Shown here piece by piece: positions 1 to 7,474 of a stretch of DNA of 8,349 nucleotides. The number at the start of each line of letters is the position of its first letter. The first letter of the stretch is position 1. The notes under the pieces were generated by a model. The model searched no databases. It was not told the DNA's origin and saw nothing but the letters and a program-made list of their open reading frames with translations. The DNA comes from Candidatus Symbiobacter sp. (GTDB taxonomy: Bacteria; Pseudomonadota; Alphaproteobacteria; Elsterales; Elsteraceae). The stretch is from NCBI GenBank assembly GCA_030054015.1, contig JASGCR010000085.1, forward strand, positions 1 to 8,349, in the 5' to 3' direction. Position numbers and translations under genes: made by a program.

Positions 1-20
1 TTCCTTAAAACTCCTGGGGG

Positions 21-83
21 ATTACCCGACTCGCCTTATTCGTTCCACGAATAAGGCGGCGGGTAATGACGCTCCCTTTTTTT
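21..83 (+). terminator. Strong hairpin followed by T tract, probable terminator of a gene to the left
   Basis: An 8-bp outer stem (21-28 with 60-67) and a 12-bp inner stem (32-43 with 47-58) enclose a 3-nt loop at 44-46. The only interruption is a small asymmetric internal loop (3 nt against 1 nt). A run of seven T at 77-83 follows after a nine-base gap. A classic intrinsic terminator has the T run directly at the stem, so this is either a slightly displaced terminator or an mRNA 3'-end structure. It would act on a plus-strand transcript entering from before base 1. The gene it would serve is not in the window. Confidence 0.55.
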
Positions 84-147
84 GACGCTCCCTATTTTTG
101 ACGCTCCCTTTTTTTTCGCTCCCTTTTTTTTGACGCTCTCTTTTTTT
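67..147. repeat. Tandem repeat of a ~16-bp unit (TGACGCTCCC plus T tract), about five copies
   Basis: The core GACGCTCCC begins at 68, 84 and 100. A copy lacking its first two bases (CGCTCCC) begins at 117, and a copy with one change (GACGCTCTC) begins at 132. Each core is followed by five to eight T, once interrupted by an A. Units are therefore close to 16 bp and vary mostly in T-tract length, as expected from replication slippage. The array starts on the last base of the hairpin at 21-67, so the first copy doubles as its T tail. It lies beyond the 3' end of the Irr-like gene. On the minus strand it would be transcribed as A-rich repeats. Confidence 0.85.
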
Positions 148-178
148 GTGGCTTTTAGTACATATTCAAACCATCCCA

Positions 179-691
179 CTAAATCGGCTTCTTGGCGATG
201 CCGGGGGCCAAACGAATGGTGATGTCAATTCGCTGCAAAGCCGAGCCATCGGGAAGGTCGGGAAATTTCGCCAATTGGATAAGGGCGGGATCAATATCAA
301 CCAATATTTCTTGTTCGGCCAAATAAAAATGGTGGTGGTCTTTGACATTGGTGTCGTACCAAATCCGCCCCGAATCCACCGACAGGCGTTTGAGCAAGCC
401 CGCCGCCGTAAAATCATGCAGATTATTGTAAATCGTGGCCAAAGAAATCGCCCCCATCCGGCCATATTTTTGGCACAGACGCGGCCAATTTTGGTTGGCT
501 TCGCTATGCAGCATCTCGGCGGTCACATGGCGGTCGCCGCCTTGCAACAACAAATCGACCAAAGCCAGACGCTGGCGGGTTGGACGCAAACCCACCCGGC
601 GTAAATCTTCCCACGGAGTCGTGGCTAAATCCGGTGACATCGCTAAATCCGGTGTGGTTGCTGAATAGGATTGTTTCACATCATACCTCAT
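179..691 (-). CDS. irr: Irr-like Fur-family transcriptional regulator (iron/heme response)
   Basis: This 170-residue Fur-superfamily regulator best fits Irr, the alphaproteobacterial protein that represses heme synthesis and iron-using genes when iron is low. Visible hallmarks are GLRPTRQRLAL (34-44), a TAEML helix (58-62), the recognition helix ISLATIYNNL (82-91), the wing segment ending WYDTNV (111-116), and the HHH triplet (119-121) that binds heme in Irr. The C-terminal LVDID...RIDITIRL pattern is also Irr-like. There is no CxxC zinc site, as in Irr and unlike many Fur proteins. Two oddities stand out. The position of the N-terminal heme motif GCPWHD of Bradyrhizobium Irr reads TTPWED, with no Cys. 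About nine to ten extra residues (around 66-80) precede the recognition helix. I chose the ATG at 691 because Irr proteins are about 140-165 residues. A TTG at 763 would add 24 unlike residues, and an ATG at 640 is also possible. No clear Shine-Dalgarno precedes 691. The gene is divergent from the flavoprotein gene. Confidence 0.85.
   Translation of the reverse strand: MRYDVKQSYSATTPDLAMSPDLATTPWEDLRRVGLRPTRQRLALVDLLLQGGDRHVTAEMLHSEANQNWPRLCQKYGRMGAISLATIYNNLHDFTAAGLLKRLSVDSGRIWYDTNVKDHHHFYLAEQEILVDIDPALIQLAKFPDLPDGSALQRIDITIRLAPGIAKKPI
624..654. repeat. 18-bp-period duplication inside the irr N-terminal coding region
   Basis: The 13-mer GCTAAATCCGGTG occurs at 624-636 and again at 642-654. 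On the minus strand this encodes a six-residue period (PDLAMS then PDLATT) in the N-terminal tail of the Irr-like protein, just before the winged-helix domain. It stays in frame, so it lengthens the tail without breaking the gene. The tail is variable among Irr proteins, so this is probably a tolerated slippage product. Confidence 0.8.
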
Positions 692-697
692 ATCCCT

Positions 698-726
698 ATT
701 CTGCCACAAAACCCGTAAAGAGGCAA
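698..726 (-). promoter_or_regulatory. Candidate sigma-70-type promoter for irr (proximal)
   Basis: On the minus strand, TTGCCT (complement of 721-726) and CAGAAT (complement of 698-703) are separated by exactly 17 bp. The -10 box ends only six bases before the ATG at 691, so transcription would begin at or next to the start codon and give a leaderless or nearly leaderless mRNA. That fits the missing Shine-Dalgarno. The match is by eye only, and a second candidate lies further upstream at 794-822. Confidence 0.4.
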
Positions 727-771
727 GGGCAAACCGCGTGTTGCATGATAATTCACGCAACAAGCCTGGCG

Positions 772-800
772 TTTATGTGACGGCATCTTGCATATATAAT
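772..800 (+). promoter_or_regulatory. Candidate promoter for the FAD oxidoreductase gene
   Basis: A perfect TATAAT lies at 795-800. At 17-bp spacing the -35 position (772-777) reads TTTATG, a poor match, so the promoter may depend on an activator or be weak. The predicted start, near 807, leaves a 5' leader of about 60 nt before the ATG at 869, with a good AGGAGG ribosome site at 858-863. Confidence 0.45.
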
Positions 801-822
801 GAAAAACTGTTAATTTGTACAA
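794..822 (-). promoter_or_regulatory. Alternative, distal candidate promoter for irr
   Basis: On the minus strand, TTGTAC (complement of 817-822) and TTATAT (complement of 794-799) are 17 bp apart. Transcription would start near 787 and give a leader of about 95 nt. The -10 region overlaps the plus-strand TATAAT at 795-800, so the two divergent promoters would compete for the same DNA. The -35 box lies within the TTTGTACAAA palindrome. Assigned by visual match only. Confidence 0.3.
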
Positions 823-823
823 A
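814..823. promoter_or_regulatory. Perfect 10-bp palindrome TTTGTACAAA, possible operator
   Basis: TTTGTACAAA is its own reverse complement. It lies about 14 bp downstream of the plus-strand TATAAT, where a bound repressor would block transcript start or elongation. It also covers the -35 box of the distal irr promoter candidate, so one protein could affect both directions. It does not resemble the published iron control element bound by Irr. A 10-bp AT-rich palindrome can arise by chance, so its role is inferred from position only. Confidence 0.3.
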
Positions 824-868
824 GGTTCAAATTTTGGCGACAGCAGAGTGTTAAATTAGGAGGAAATC

Positions 869-3316
869 ATGAAAAATCACGCACGCGTGGTGATTATCGG
901 TGGCGGGGCGATGGGGGTCGGGCTGCAATATCATCTGGCCTTGGAAGGCTGGACCGATACCGTCCTGATTGAAAAAGGCGAATTAACGTCGGGTTCGACC
1001 TGGCACGCGGCGGGGCAGGTGCCGCATTTTAATGGCTCGCTTAATACCACCAAAATTCATCTTTATGGCACCAAACTTTATCCGAAATTGGAAGAATTGA
1101 CCGGCCAGGCGGTGTCGTGGCATGGATGCGGCGGCATACGCCTCGCCACCAATCAAAACGAAGTCGATTGGTTCAAATATGTTTATGGTATCTCGAAATT
1201 GGCGGGCTATGAATGCGAGATTATCTCCCCGTCCGAGATCAAAAAATACCATCCCTTTGTCGATACATTTGGCGTGATTTGCGGGTTTTATACCCCGCAT
1301 GACGGCCATGTTGCCCCGGCCGATGTCACCAATGCCATGGCCGCCGGCATCCGCAAAATGGGGGCCGAGATTATCCGCCGCAACCGCGTCACCGATGTCA
1401 AATTGCAACCCAATGGCGAATGGAAAGTCTTTACCGAACAGGGCGATATTACCTGTGAACATGTGGTGAATTCCGCCGGTTCTTATTGCGATGTGGTCGG
1501 CAGTTGGACCGGTCACAAAGTCCCCATCGTCAATATGCTGCACCAATATTTCATCACCGAACCGCTTAAGGAATTGATCGACCTGGCCCCAGAATTGCCG
1601 GTCATACGCGACCCGTACGCTCATGCGTATCTGCGCGAAGAAACCAACGGCATTTTGGTCGGGCCGTATGAAACCTCGACCGCTCATGTCTGTTGGGACG
1701 GCAAACCGCCATCCTGGGATTTTGAATCCGAATTATTGCCCAATGAATTGGAACGGGTTTTCCCCTGGCTTGAACGCGCGGGCGAACGCATTCCGTTATT
1801 CGCCAAATATGGCATTAAACGCATTGTATCGGGCGCGATTACCCACACGACCGATGGCAATTATCTGTCCGGCCCGGCCCATGGTGCGCCCAATTATTGG
1901 ATGCATTGCGGCGCGTCAATTGGCGTCGCCCAAGGGGGAGGAGCCGGCAAATATCTCGCCCAATGGATGGTGCATGGCCAGGCCGAGATCAATATGCGCG
2001 AATATGATCCGCGCCGCTTTGGCGATTGGGCGACGCAAGATTATGTTCACCAAGTCGCGGTGGTGGATTACCAGCATATGTATACCTGTATGCCGCCGAA
2101 TCACCAACATCATGTCGGGCGCGATCTGCGCAAGACCAGCCTGCATGACATCTTAAAGGCCGAGGGTGCCCAATTCGGGCAAATATTCGGCTGGGAGCGG
2201 GCGCGTTGGTATGACAAAAATGCCCTGGGCGCGAAATACACCAATGAGTCGGAGATTCTGGGCTATAAACGCACCAATGCCTTTGCCGCCATGCGCGAAG
2301 AAGCCAGATGCGTCCGCGAGCGCGTCGGTTTGATGGATTTATCGACATTCTCGAAATTTGAAATCACTGGCCGCGATGCCCATAAATTTTTGGAACGGAT
2401 TTGCGCCAATAAAATCGCCAGCAAAGATGGCGGCATCGTCCTCACCCATTTGCTGAACCAAAATGGTTTCATTGAATCCGAACTGACTGTCACCCGCCTG
2501 GGGCCAGAATCGTTTTATGCTTTGTCGGCGGCGGCGGCGCAGCATTATGATTACGACCAATTAACCTGGCGCAAATTGCCCGGCGAGCAAGTGACCATCA
2601 CCGACAATACCGATAAATATGGTACATTGGTTTTGGCGGGGCCGCGGGCGCGTGATACGTTGCAACCGATTTGCGATACCGATTTGTCGAATGCGTCGTT
2701 CCGCTGGCTCACCGGCAAAATGGCCAAGGTCGCGGGCTGCGGCGTGGTGTTGCTGCGCGTCAATTATGTCGGTGAATTGGGTTGGGAAATTCATTGCGAC
2801 ATGAAGGATATGCCGAAAATCTATGCCGCCTTGCGCGAATCGGGCAAGCCGCACGGCATTGGCTTGTTCGGCACCTATGCCATGAATTCGTTGCGGATGG
2901 AAAAGGCCTATCGCGGTTGGGGATCGGAACTCACCAACGAAGTCGATATGATTGAAGCATCCATGTCACGCTTTTTGCGTTTGGACAAGGGGGTCGATTT
3001 CATGGGTCGCACCGCGACATTGGAGCGCGAGAAAACCGGCCCGCGCATGAAATTGGTCTATCTGGAACTGGATGAGGGCGATTGCGATGTGCTGGGCAAT
3101 GAACCGGTTTATTACGGCGATAAATTGGTCGGCATCACCACCAGTGGCGGGTTTGGCTTTGCCGTCAATAAATCGCTGGCTTTTGCTTATGTCGAACCCA
3201 CGATTGAGGTCATGCACAATCATGTCGAGATCATGATGTTCAACGCGCGGCGCAAGGCGCGGCTCATCCCCGATCATGGCATTTATGATCCAGAAAATCT
3301 GCGGCCACGGGCTTAA
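869..3316 (+). CDS. FAD-dependent oxidoreductase with GcvT half (dimethylglycine/sarcosine dehydrogenase family)
   Basis: The 815-residue protein has the two-part architecture of dimethylglycine and sarcosine dehydrogenases. Residues 6 to about 385 form the FAD-binding oxidase fold, with the dinucleotide motif VIIGGGAMG (8-16) and acidic E35. The segment SGSTWHAAG (41-49) contains His46, the position of covalent FAD attachment in DMGDH. A linker (about 386-460) leads to an aminomethyltransferase (GcvT) domain. It carries NYVGELGWEIH (632-642) and TYAMNSLRMEKAYRGWG (669-685), followed by a GcvT C-terminal barrel (about 724-805). By family knowledge it would oxidatively remove a methyl group from an N-methylated glycine and hand it to tetrahydrofolate as 5,10-methylene-THF. 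The exact substrate cannot be read from the sequence. There is no signal peptide; it is likely cytoplasmic, passing electrons to a flavoprotein or oxygen. The start is well set by AGGAGG at 858-863, five bases before the ATG. Length is normal and all motifs are intact. Confidence 0.92.
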   Translation: MKNHARVVIIGGGAMGVGLQYHLALEGWTDTVLIEKGELTSGSTWHAAGQVPHFNGSLNTTKIHLYGTKLYPKLEELTGQAVSWHGCGGIRLATNQNEVDWFKYVYGISKLAGYECEIISPSEIKKYHPFVDTFGVICGFYTPHDGHVAPADVTNAMAAGIRKMGAEIIRRNRVTDVKLQPNGEWKVFTEQGDITCEHVVNSAGSYCDVVGSWTGHKVPIVNMLHQYFITEPLKELIDLAPELPVIRDPYAHAYLREETNGILVGPYETSTAHVCWDGKPPSWDFESELLPNELERVFPWLERAGERIPLFAKYGIKRIVSGAITHTTDGNYLSGPAHGAPNYWMHCGASIGVAQGGGAGKYLAQWMVHGQAEINMREYDPRRFGDWATQDYVHQVAVVDYQHMYTCMPPNHQHHVGRDLRKTSLHDILKAEGAQFGQIFGWERARWYDKNALGAKYTNESEILGYKRTNAFAAMREEARCVRERVGLMDLSTFSKFEITGRDAHKFLERICANKIASKDGGIVLTHLLNQNGFIESELTVTRLGPESFYALSAAAAQHYDYDQLTWRKLPGEQVTITDNTDKYGTLVLAGPRARDTLQPICDTDLSNASFRWLTGKMAKVAGCGVVLLRVNYVGELGWEIHCDMKDMPKIYAALRESGKPHGIGLFGTYAMNSLRMEKAYRGWGSELTNEVDMIEASMSRFLRLDKGVDFMGRTATLEREKTGPRMKLVYLELDEGDCDVLGNEPVYYGDKLVGITTSGGFGFAVNKSLAFAYVEPTIEVMHNHVEIMMFNARRKARLIPDHGIYDPENLRPRA

Positions 3317-3337
3317 TTATTATTGGAATAATCGGAA

Positions 3338-6300
3338 ATGATAGGTGGGCGTCTTTATACCACGATTTTGCTGCGGCGGGACGTTGCAAAAACGAAGCTA
3401 TGGGCAGATTTAGAGCCGAATCTGTCCAATTTCCGAGCCAGGTTGCAAGAAATCTTTGCGACTATCGAACCAACCACCGAAATAAGCGAAGCCAAAACCG
3501 AAGATAATCTCATCATCCCAATTCTGACCGAATTGGGATGGTTGGATTATGACCGGCAAATTCCCGCCGATGAAAAACACCGCACCGATATTCCCGATCT
3601 GTTGCTTTTTGACAATGCCGAGGATAAGAAAACCGCCCTTCCCAACCAAGGGGCTGAGGCCTATCGTCATGGCCTGACCTTTCTTGAGGTCAAAAAATGG
3701 CAAAGAATGCTTGATCGCAATTGGGCGACTGAGCGCGAAGTTAAATTCGACGACCCCGAAGTACCGTCCAGCCAAATGCTGCGTTATATGTCGGCAGTGG
3801 CGCGGGCAAGCAATTATAACATTGAATTTTCCATGCTCAGTAATGGGAGGCAATGGCGGATATATTGGAATCGGGCGCGGTCAAAGGCCGAGGAATATTT
3901 CGAGGTCGATCTTCCGGTTTTGCTCGGTCTTACCAATTATGATGGCGGTGAAAATATCCTGGGCGAATTGCCGGGCATTCCGGCGATTGAGCCGGGGTCT
4001 GATCATGCCTTAATGTTGTTTTATGTGTTGTTTAACCGCCGAGCTTTTGCCTCAACCCAGGGGCGTATGAATTTCCTTGAAGAAATGGTTTTGGTCGCCC
4101 GTAACTGGGAACAACGGGTGAGCGAGCAATTGGCGCACACCATTTTGACCGAGACATTTCCGCGTTTGGTGCGCGATATGGCCAGGGCGGATGAACTGGC
4201 CAACCCAGGCGACGAAGAATGGCTCGAAGAATTACGCATCGGCGCGATGATTTTACTTTATCGCTTGCTGTTTGTGATTTATGCCGAAGATCGCGGTTTG
4301 TTGCCGATGGATAATCCATATTATTTTCAATACTCCCTACGCAATGTTCGTAAAGAAATTGATAGTAAATCACAAAAAAACACTAAGTGGAGCAAAGAGA
4401 TATCATCAATTTATCCGAGTTTACGCTTGGTTTTTAATGCAATTGATAAGGGGAGTTCAGAATTAAAGATTCCATCCTATAATGGGGGGTTATTCGATGA
4501 GTCGAATTTCCCAATAGTTGATCGTATTAAACTGTCCGACTTTGACAGTGCAGCATTAATTCAAGCCTTGTCGGTCAGTCGTGAAAGCGATGATACAAAA
4601 CAAGAAAAAATTTGGCTTAATTTCCGGGATTTATCAGTACAACATTTAGGTGGTATTTATGAAAATCTTCTCGAAAAGCGGCTTGTGCTTAGAGACGGCA
4701 TAATTGCAGTCGAAAAAAGCATCTTTTCAAGAAAAGACAGTGGAAGTTATTATACACCGGAAATTTTGGTTCAATTGGTGATTGACCAAACGGTGGGCGA
4801 ATTGGTGCAGGAGAAAATCCAAAATTTTGCAGATGCGGTTGCGATTGGCCAAGATAATACCGAACTGGCAAAAATTGACCCCGCCATTGCCATACTTGAT
4901 CTAAAAATATGCGATCCGGCAATGGGTTCGGGGCATTTTTTGGTCAGTTTGGTTGATTATTTATGCGACAAAATCATCGAAGCCATGACCGAGGTAGAAC
5001 GGCAAAAACCAGGCTATAAATCACATTTAGCAACCGAAGTTAATGAATTAAGAAAGAATATTATAGACGAAGCGGCCAAATTTAATGTCCAACTTGATGA
5101 CAAAACCCTGGATGACAAACAAATTGTGCGGCGATTCGTCTTAAAACGCAATGTCTATGGGGTGGATAAAAACCCAATGGCGGTTGATCTCGCCAAAGTA
5201 TCTTTGTGGTTACACAGTTTTACGATTGGTGCGCCACTCTCATTCCTTGACCATCACATTATTTGCGGCGATTCATTATTTGGCGAATGGGTGGGGGATT
5301 TATTGGATAAATCCGATTTATTTATCCATGATTTGGTTAAACAATCACTGGCCGCCATTCCGGAAATGATGGCGATTGAAACCACGCCAGATGCATCAGT
5401 TGCGGATGTTAAATTTAGCAGCGAACATTATCTCAATGTCCGGGCCAAGACCAAACGCCTTGCCCGTCTGCTTGATTTGGTTCACATCAAAAAATGGCTC
5501 AGCGACAAAAGCCAAATGGGCAAGGTGCAACATATCATCGATAATCCCGATTATGGCCGGTTTAAACCTGGCGATAAATCGATTTTGGAAAAATATCTCG
5601 AAGATGAACCACAAACCGGCGATAATGTATTTAACCAGGCCTTTGCCACGGTGCGCCAATTGCAACGTTCCGAGCATTTTACCCATTGGCAAATCGCCTT
5701 TCCTGGCGTGTGGACGGATTGGGGACAAAAGCAAAAAATCGGTGGCTTTGATGCGGTGATTGGCAACCCGCCCTGGGATCGGATGAAATTGCAGCAAGTT
5801 GAATGGTTTGCGGAACGTGATATGAAAATTGCTTCGCAGCCCAGGGCATCGGATCGAAAAAAATTGATCGACGCGGAAAAGAATAAAAAGACCGTTCTTT
5901 ATAAAGAATATTTAGCAGCCAACCAGCAAACCGAAACGGCGTCAGAAATTGCACGTCATTCAAAAGATTATAAACTTTTAAGCGGCGGCGATATTAATAT
6001 TTATTCGCTGTTTGTTGAACGGGCGCAAAGTTTAACTCATGCCAAAGGCATGATTGGTTTGGTGACTCCAAGTGGGATTTATGCCGATCACACCGCCAGT
6101 CGGTTTTTCAAATCCATCTCCACTACCGGGCGGTTAAAATCTCTGTTTGATTTTGAAAACCGTGCCTATAACATTATTGACGAAAATAAACGCACGGACG
6201 AAAAACCCCAAACTCGATTTTTCCCCGATGTCCACCCGCAATTTAAATTTTGCGTGATTAATTTTGGTGGACCAAAACGGACATTTGCCGCGATAAAATG

Positions 6301-7474
6301 CGGCTTTATGCTCACCGCCATCGATGTGTTATCGACCAAGGAAAAACCCAAAGATGTGTTAAAACATGAACGGGTTTTGTCTTATACCGCCCAAGATTTT
6401 GATTTGTTCAATCCCAATACTGGCACCGCCGCGATTATTTACAATCAACGCATATTGGATATTACCCGTGCAATTTTTGCCAAAAACAACATAATTAACC
6501 GTCACTTGGCCGAAGGGGAGGTCAAGCCCTATCCGATTAAACAAAAAACCTTATTCCATATGACCAATGACAGTGGTTTGTTCAAAACCAAAGCCGAATT
6601 AATTAGTGATGGTTTTTATTTCACCAATAAAAACGTGATGAAAAAGGGTAAAATCGAGTATTCCCCCCTTTATGTTGGTAAAATGATTCATCATTTCGAC
6701 CATCGTTTTAATTCGGTGGGAGTCAATCCCGATAATTTGCACGTCAATGCCAACAGCATTCCCACCACCCAAAGCCAACACCAAGACCCTAAATTTAACG
6801 TGACGCCTCAATATTGGGTGAATAAAGATGATTACCTAGAATTAACCCAGGGGTTAAAATATTATCTTGGATTCCGCGATATTACCAATGCCACCAATGA
6901 GCGCACCATGATTGCCACGGTCATCCCAGCCTATCCTTGTGGGAATAAAATTCCACTTTTAATGCCAATGGAGAATGTTGAAAACTACTCTGAAATTTGC
7001 GCCTTTTTATCCGCGAATTTCTCAAGCTTTATGTTTGATTTTTGTGCGCGGGTAAAAGTTCAAGGTACAAACATCAATTGGTACATCCTTGAACAATTGC
7101 CCGTCATCCCGCCCGATATGTATCAACGCAAATTTGGCGAGCTCACCGCGGGGGAATTGGTCACAAATCACGTGGTGGAATTGACCTATACCGCCCATGA
7201 TCTCGAAGATTTTGCCCGTGATTTGGGGTATGGTGGCCCTCCCTTTGCCTGGGACGTGGAACGCCGCCGCCATTTACGCGCCCGCCTGGATGCGCTGTAT
7301 TTTCATTTATACGGTCTGTCATATGACGATGCCGCTTATGTCATGACCACCTTCCCCATCGTGCAAAAAAATGACGAAGCGGAATTTAACGGGCATTTCC
7401 TAACCCGCGATTTGATTTTGGCCTATTATAACGCCCTCGCGGCGGGCGATGCAGAATCGGTGATTCAGTTCTAA
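3338..7474 (+). CDS. Single-chain restriction-modification protein: putative PD-(D/E)XK nuclease plus Eco57I-type N6-adenine methyltransferase (type IIG-like)
   Basis: This 1378-residue protein appears to carry cutting and methylating functions in one chain. Near the N-terminus, Asp87 (in TDIPDLLLFD) and E117-V-K119 (in TFLEVKKW) fit a PD-(D/E)XK nuclease site. The methyltransferase core shows GSYYTP (469-474), SAM-binding DPAMGSGHF (526-534), NVYGVDKNP (605-613) with acidic D610, CGDSLFG (643-649) and the catalytic NPPW (810-813) typical of N6-adenine enzymes. The C-terminal third (about 1030-1378), with GKMIHHFDHRF, FRDITNATNERT and LPVIPP, is the likely target-recognition region. The start is uncertain: GGA at 3325-3327 is a weak ribosome site 10 bp before the ATG, and a TTG at 3368 is an alternative. 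It follows the flavoprotein gene by 21 bp and might be read through from it. No separate specificity, helicase or nuclease gene is present. Related methylases also serve in DISARM class 1 and, without the nuclease, BREX, so defence membership elsewhere cannot be excluded. The frame is intact. Confidence 0.87.
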   Translation: MIGGRLYTTILLRRDVAKTKLWADLEPNLSNFRARLQEIFATIEPTTEISEAKTEDNLIIPILTELGWLDYDRQIPADEKHRTDIPDLLLFDNAEDKKTALPNQGAEAYRHGLTFLEVKKWQRMLDRNWATEREVKFDDPEVPSSQMLRYMSAVARASNYNIEFSMLSNGRQWRIYWNRARSKAEEYFEVDLPVLLGLTNYDGGENILGELPGIPAIEPGSDHALMLFYVLFNRRAFASTQGRMNFLEEMVLVARNWEQRVSEQLAHTILTETFPRLVRDMARADELANPGDEEWLEELRIGAMILLYRLLFVIYAEDRGLLPMDNPYYFQYSLRNVRKEIDSKSQKNTKWSKEISSIYPSLRLVFNAIDKGSSELKIPSYNGGLFDESNFPIVDRIKLSDFDSAALIQALSVSRESDDTKQEKIWLNFRDLSVQHLGGIYENLLEKRLVLRDGIIAVEKSIFSRKDSGSYYTPEILVQLVIDQTVGELVQEKIQNFADAVAIGQDNTELAKIDPAIAILDLKICDPAMGSGHFLVSLVDYLCDKIIEAMTEVERQKPGYKSHLATEVNELRKNIIDEAAKFNVQLDDKTLDDKQIVRRFVLKRNVYGVDKNPMAVDLAKVSLWLHSFTIGAPLSFLDHHIICGDSLFGEWVGDLLDKSDLFIHDLVKQSLAAIPEMMAIETTPDASVADVKFSSEHYLNVRAKTKRLARLLDLVHIKKWLSDKSQMGKVQHIIDNPDYGRFKPGDKSILEKYLEDEPQTGDNVFNQAFATVRQLQRSEHFTHWQIAFPGVWTDWGQKQKIGGFDAVIGNPPWDRMKLQQVEWFAERDMKIASQPRASDRKKLIDAEKNKKTVLYKEYLAANQQTETASEIARHSKDYKLLSGGDINIYSLFVERAQSLTHAKGMIGLVTPSGIYADHTASRFFKSISTTGRLKSLFDFENRAYNIIDENKRTDEKPQTRFFPDVHPQFKFCVINFGGPKRTFAAIKCGFMLTAIDVLSTKEKPKDVLKHERVLSYTAQDFDLFNPNTGTAAIIYNQRILDITRAIFAKNNIINRHLAEGEVKPYPIKQKTLFHMTNDSGLFKTKAELISDGFYFTNKNVMKKGKIEYSPLYVGKMIHHFDHRFNSVGVNPDNLHVNANSIPTTQSQHQDPKFNVTPQYWVNKDDYLELTQGLKYYLGFRDITNATNERTMIATVIPAYPCGNKIPLLMPMENVENYSEICAFLSANFSSFMFDFCARVKVQGTNINWYILEQLPVIPPDMYQRKFGELTAGELVTNHVVELTYTAHDLEDFARDLGYGGPPFAWDVERRRHLRARLDALYFHLYGLSYDDAAYVMTTFPIVQKNDEAEFNGHFLTRDLILAYYNALAAGDAESVIQF
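4320..4740. other. AT-rich block inside the restriction-modification gene
   Basis: By hand count, 4321-4740 is about 36% GC, whereas sample 60-bp lines at 4141-4200 and 7201-7260 in the same gene are about 57%. The block encodes roughly residues 328-468, between the putative nuclease domain and the GSYYTP motif that opens the methyltransferase core. The frame is unbroken. It could be a recombined segment from another allele or a helical linker free to drift in composition. Edges were set by eye. Confidence 0.6.

Noticed and set aside
21..67. tRNA or other stable RNA gene at the left edge
   Set aside because: It is a single long stem with a 3-nt loop and shows no cloverleaf or T-loop sequence.
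67..147. CRISPR-like array
   Set aside because: Units are contiguous ~16-mers with no unique spacers, and the differences are only in T-tract length.
146..604. Plus-strand open frame opposite the regulator gene
   Set aside because: It is antisense to a clearly recognisable Irr-like protein, and its translation has no family features.
692..763. A TTG start at 763 giving a 194-residue Irr-like protein
   Set aside because: The 24 added residues do not resemble the start of any Irr protein I know, and would run over the best promoter match. The ATG at 691 gives a normal length.
983..1687. 234-residue minus-strand open frame inside the flavoprotein gene
   Set aside because: It mirrors a conserved FAD domain on the other strand. 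The long open frame follows from GC-biased codon use there.
869..3316. DMSP demethylase (DmdA)
   Set aside because: DmdA is a GcvT-fold protein alone, of about 370 residues. This protein has a complete N-terminal FAD oxidoreductase domain with the His46 attachment motif.
3319..3332. ATTATT/AATAAT dyad between the flavoprotein and restriction-modification genes as a terminator
   Set aside because: The stem is six A/T pairs with a 2-nt loop and no T run, too weak to terminate.
3338..7474. A full DISARM or BREX locus
   Set aside because: Only a methyltransferase-type gene is present. No helicase, PLD nuclease, ATPase or phosphatase gene occurs in the window, and the N-terminal nuclease-like site fits a single-chain restriction enzyme better.
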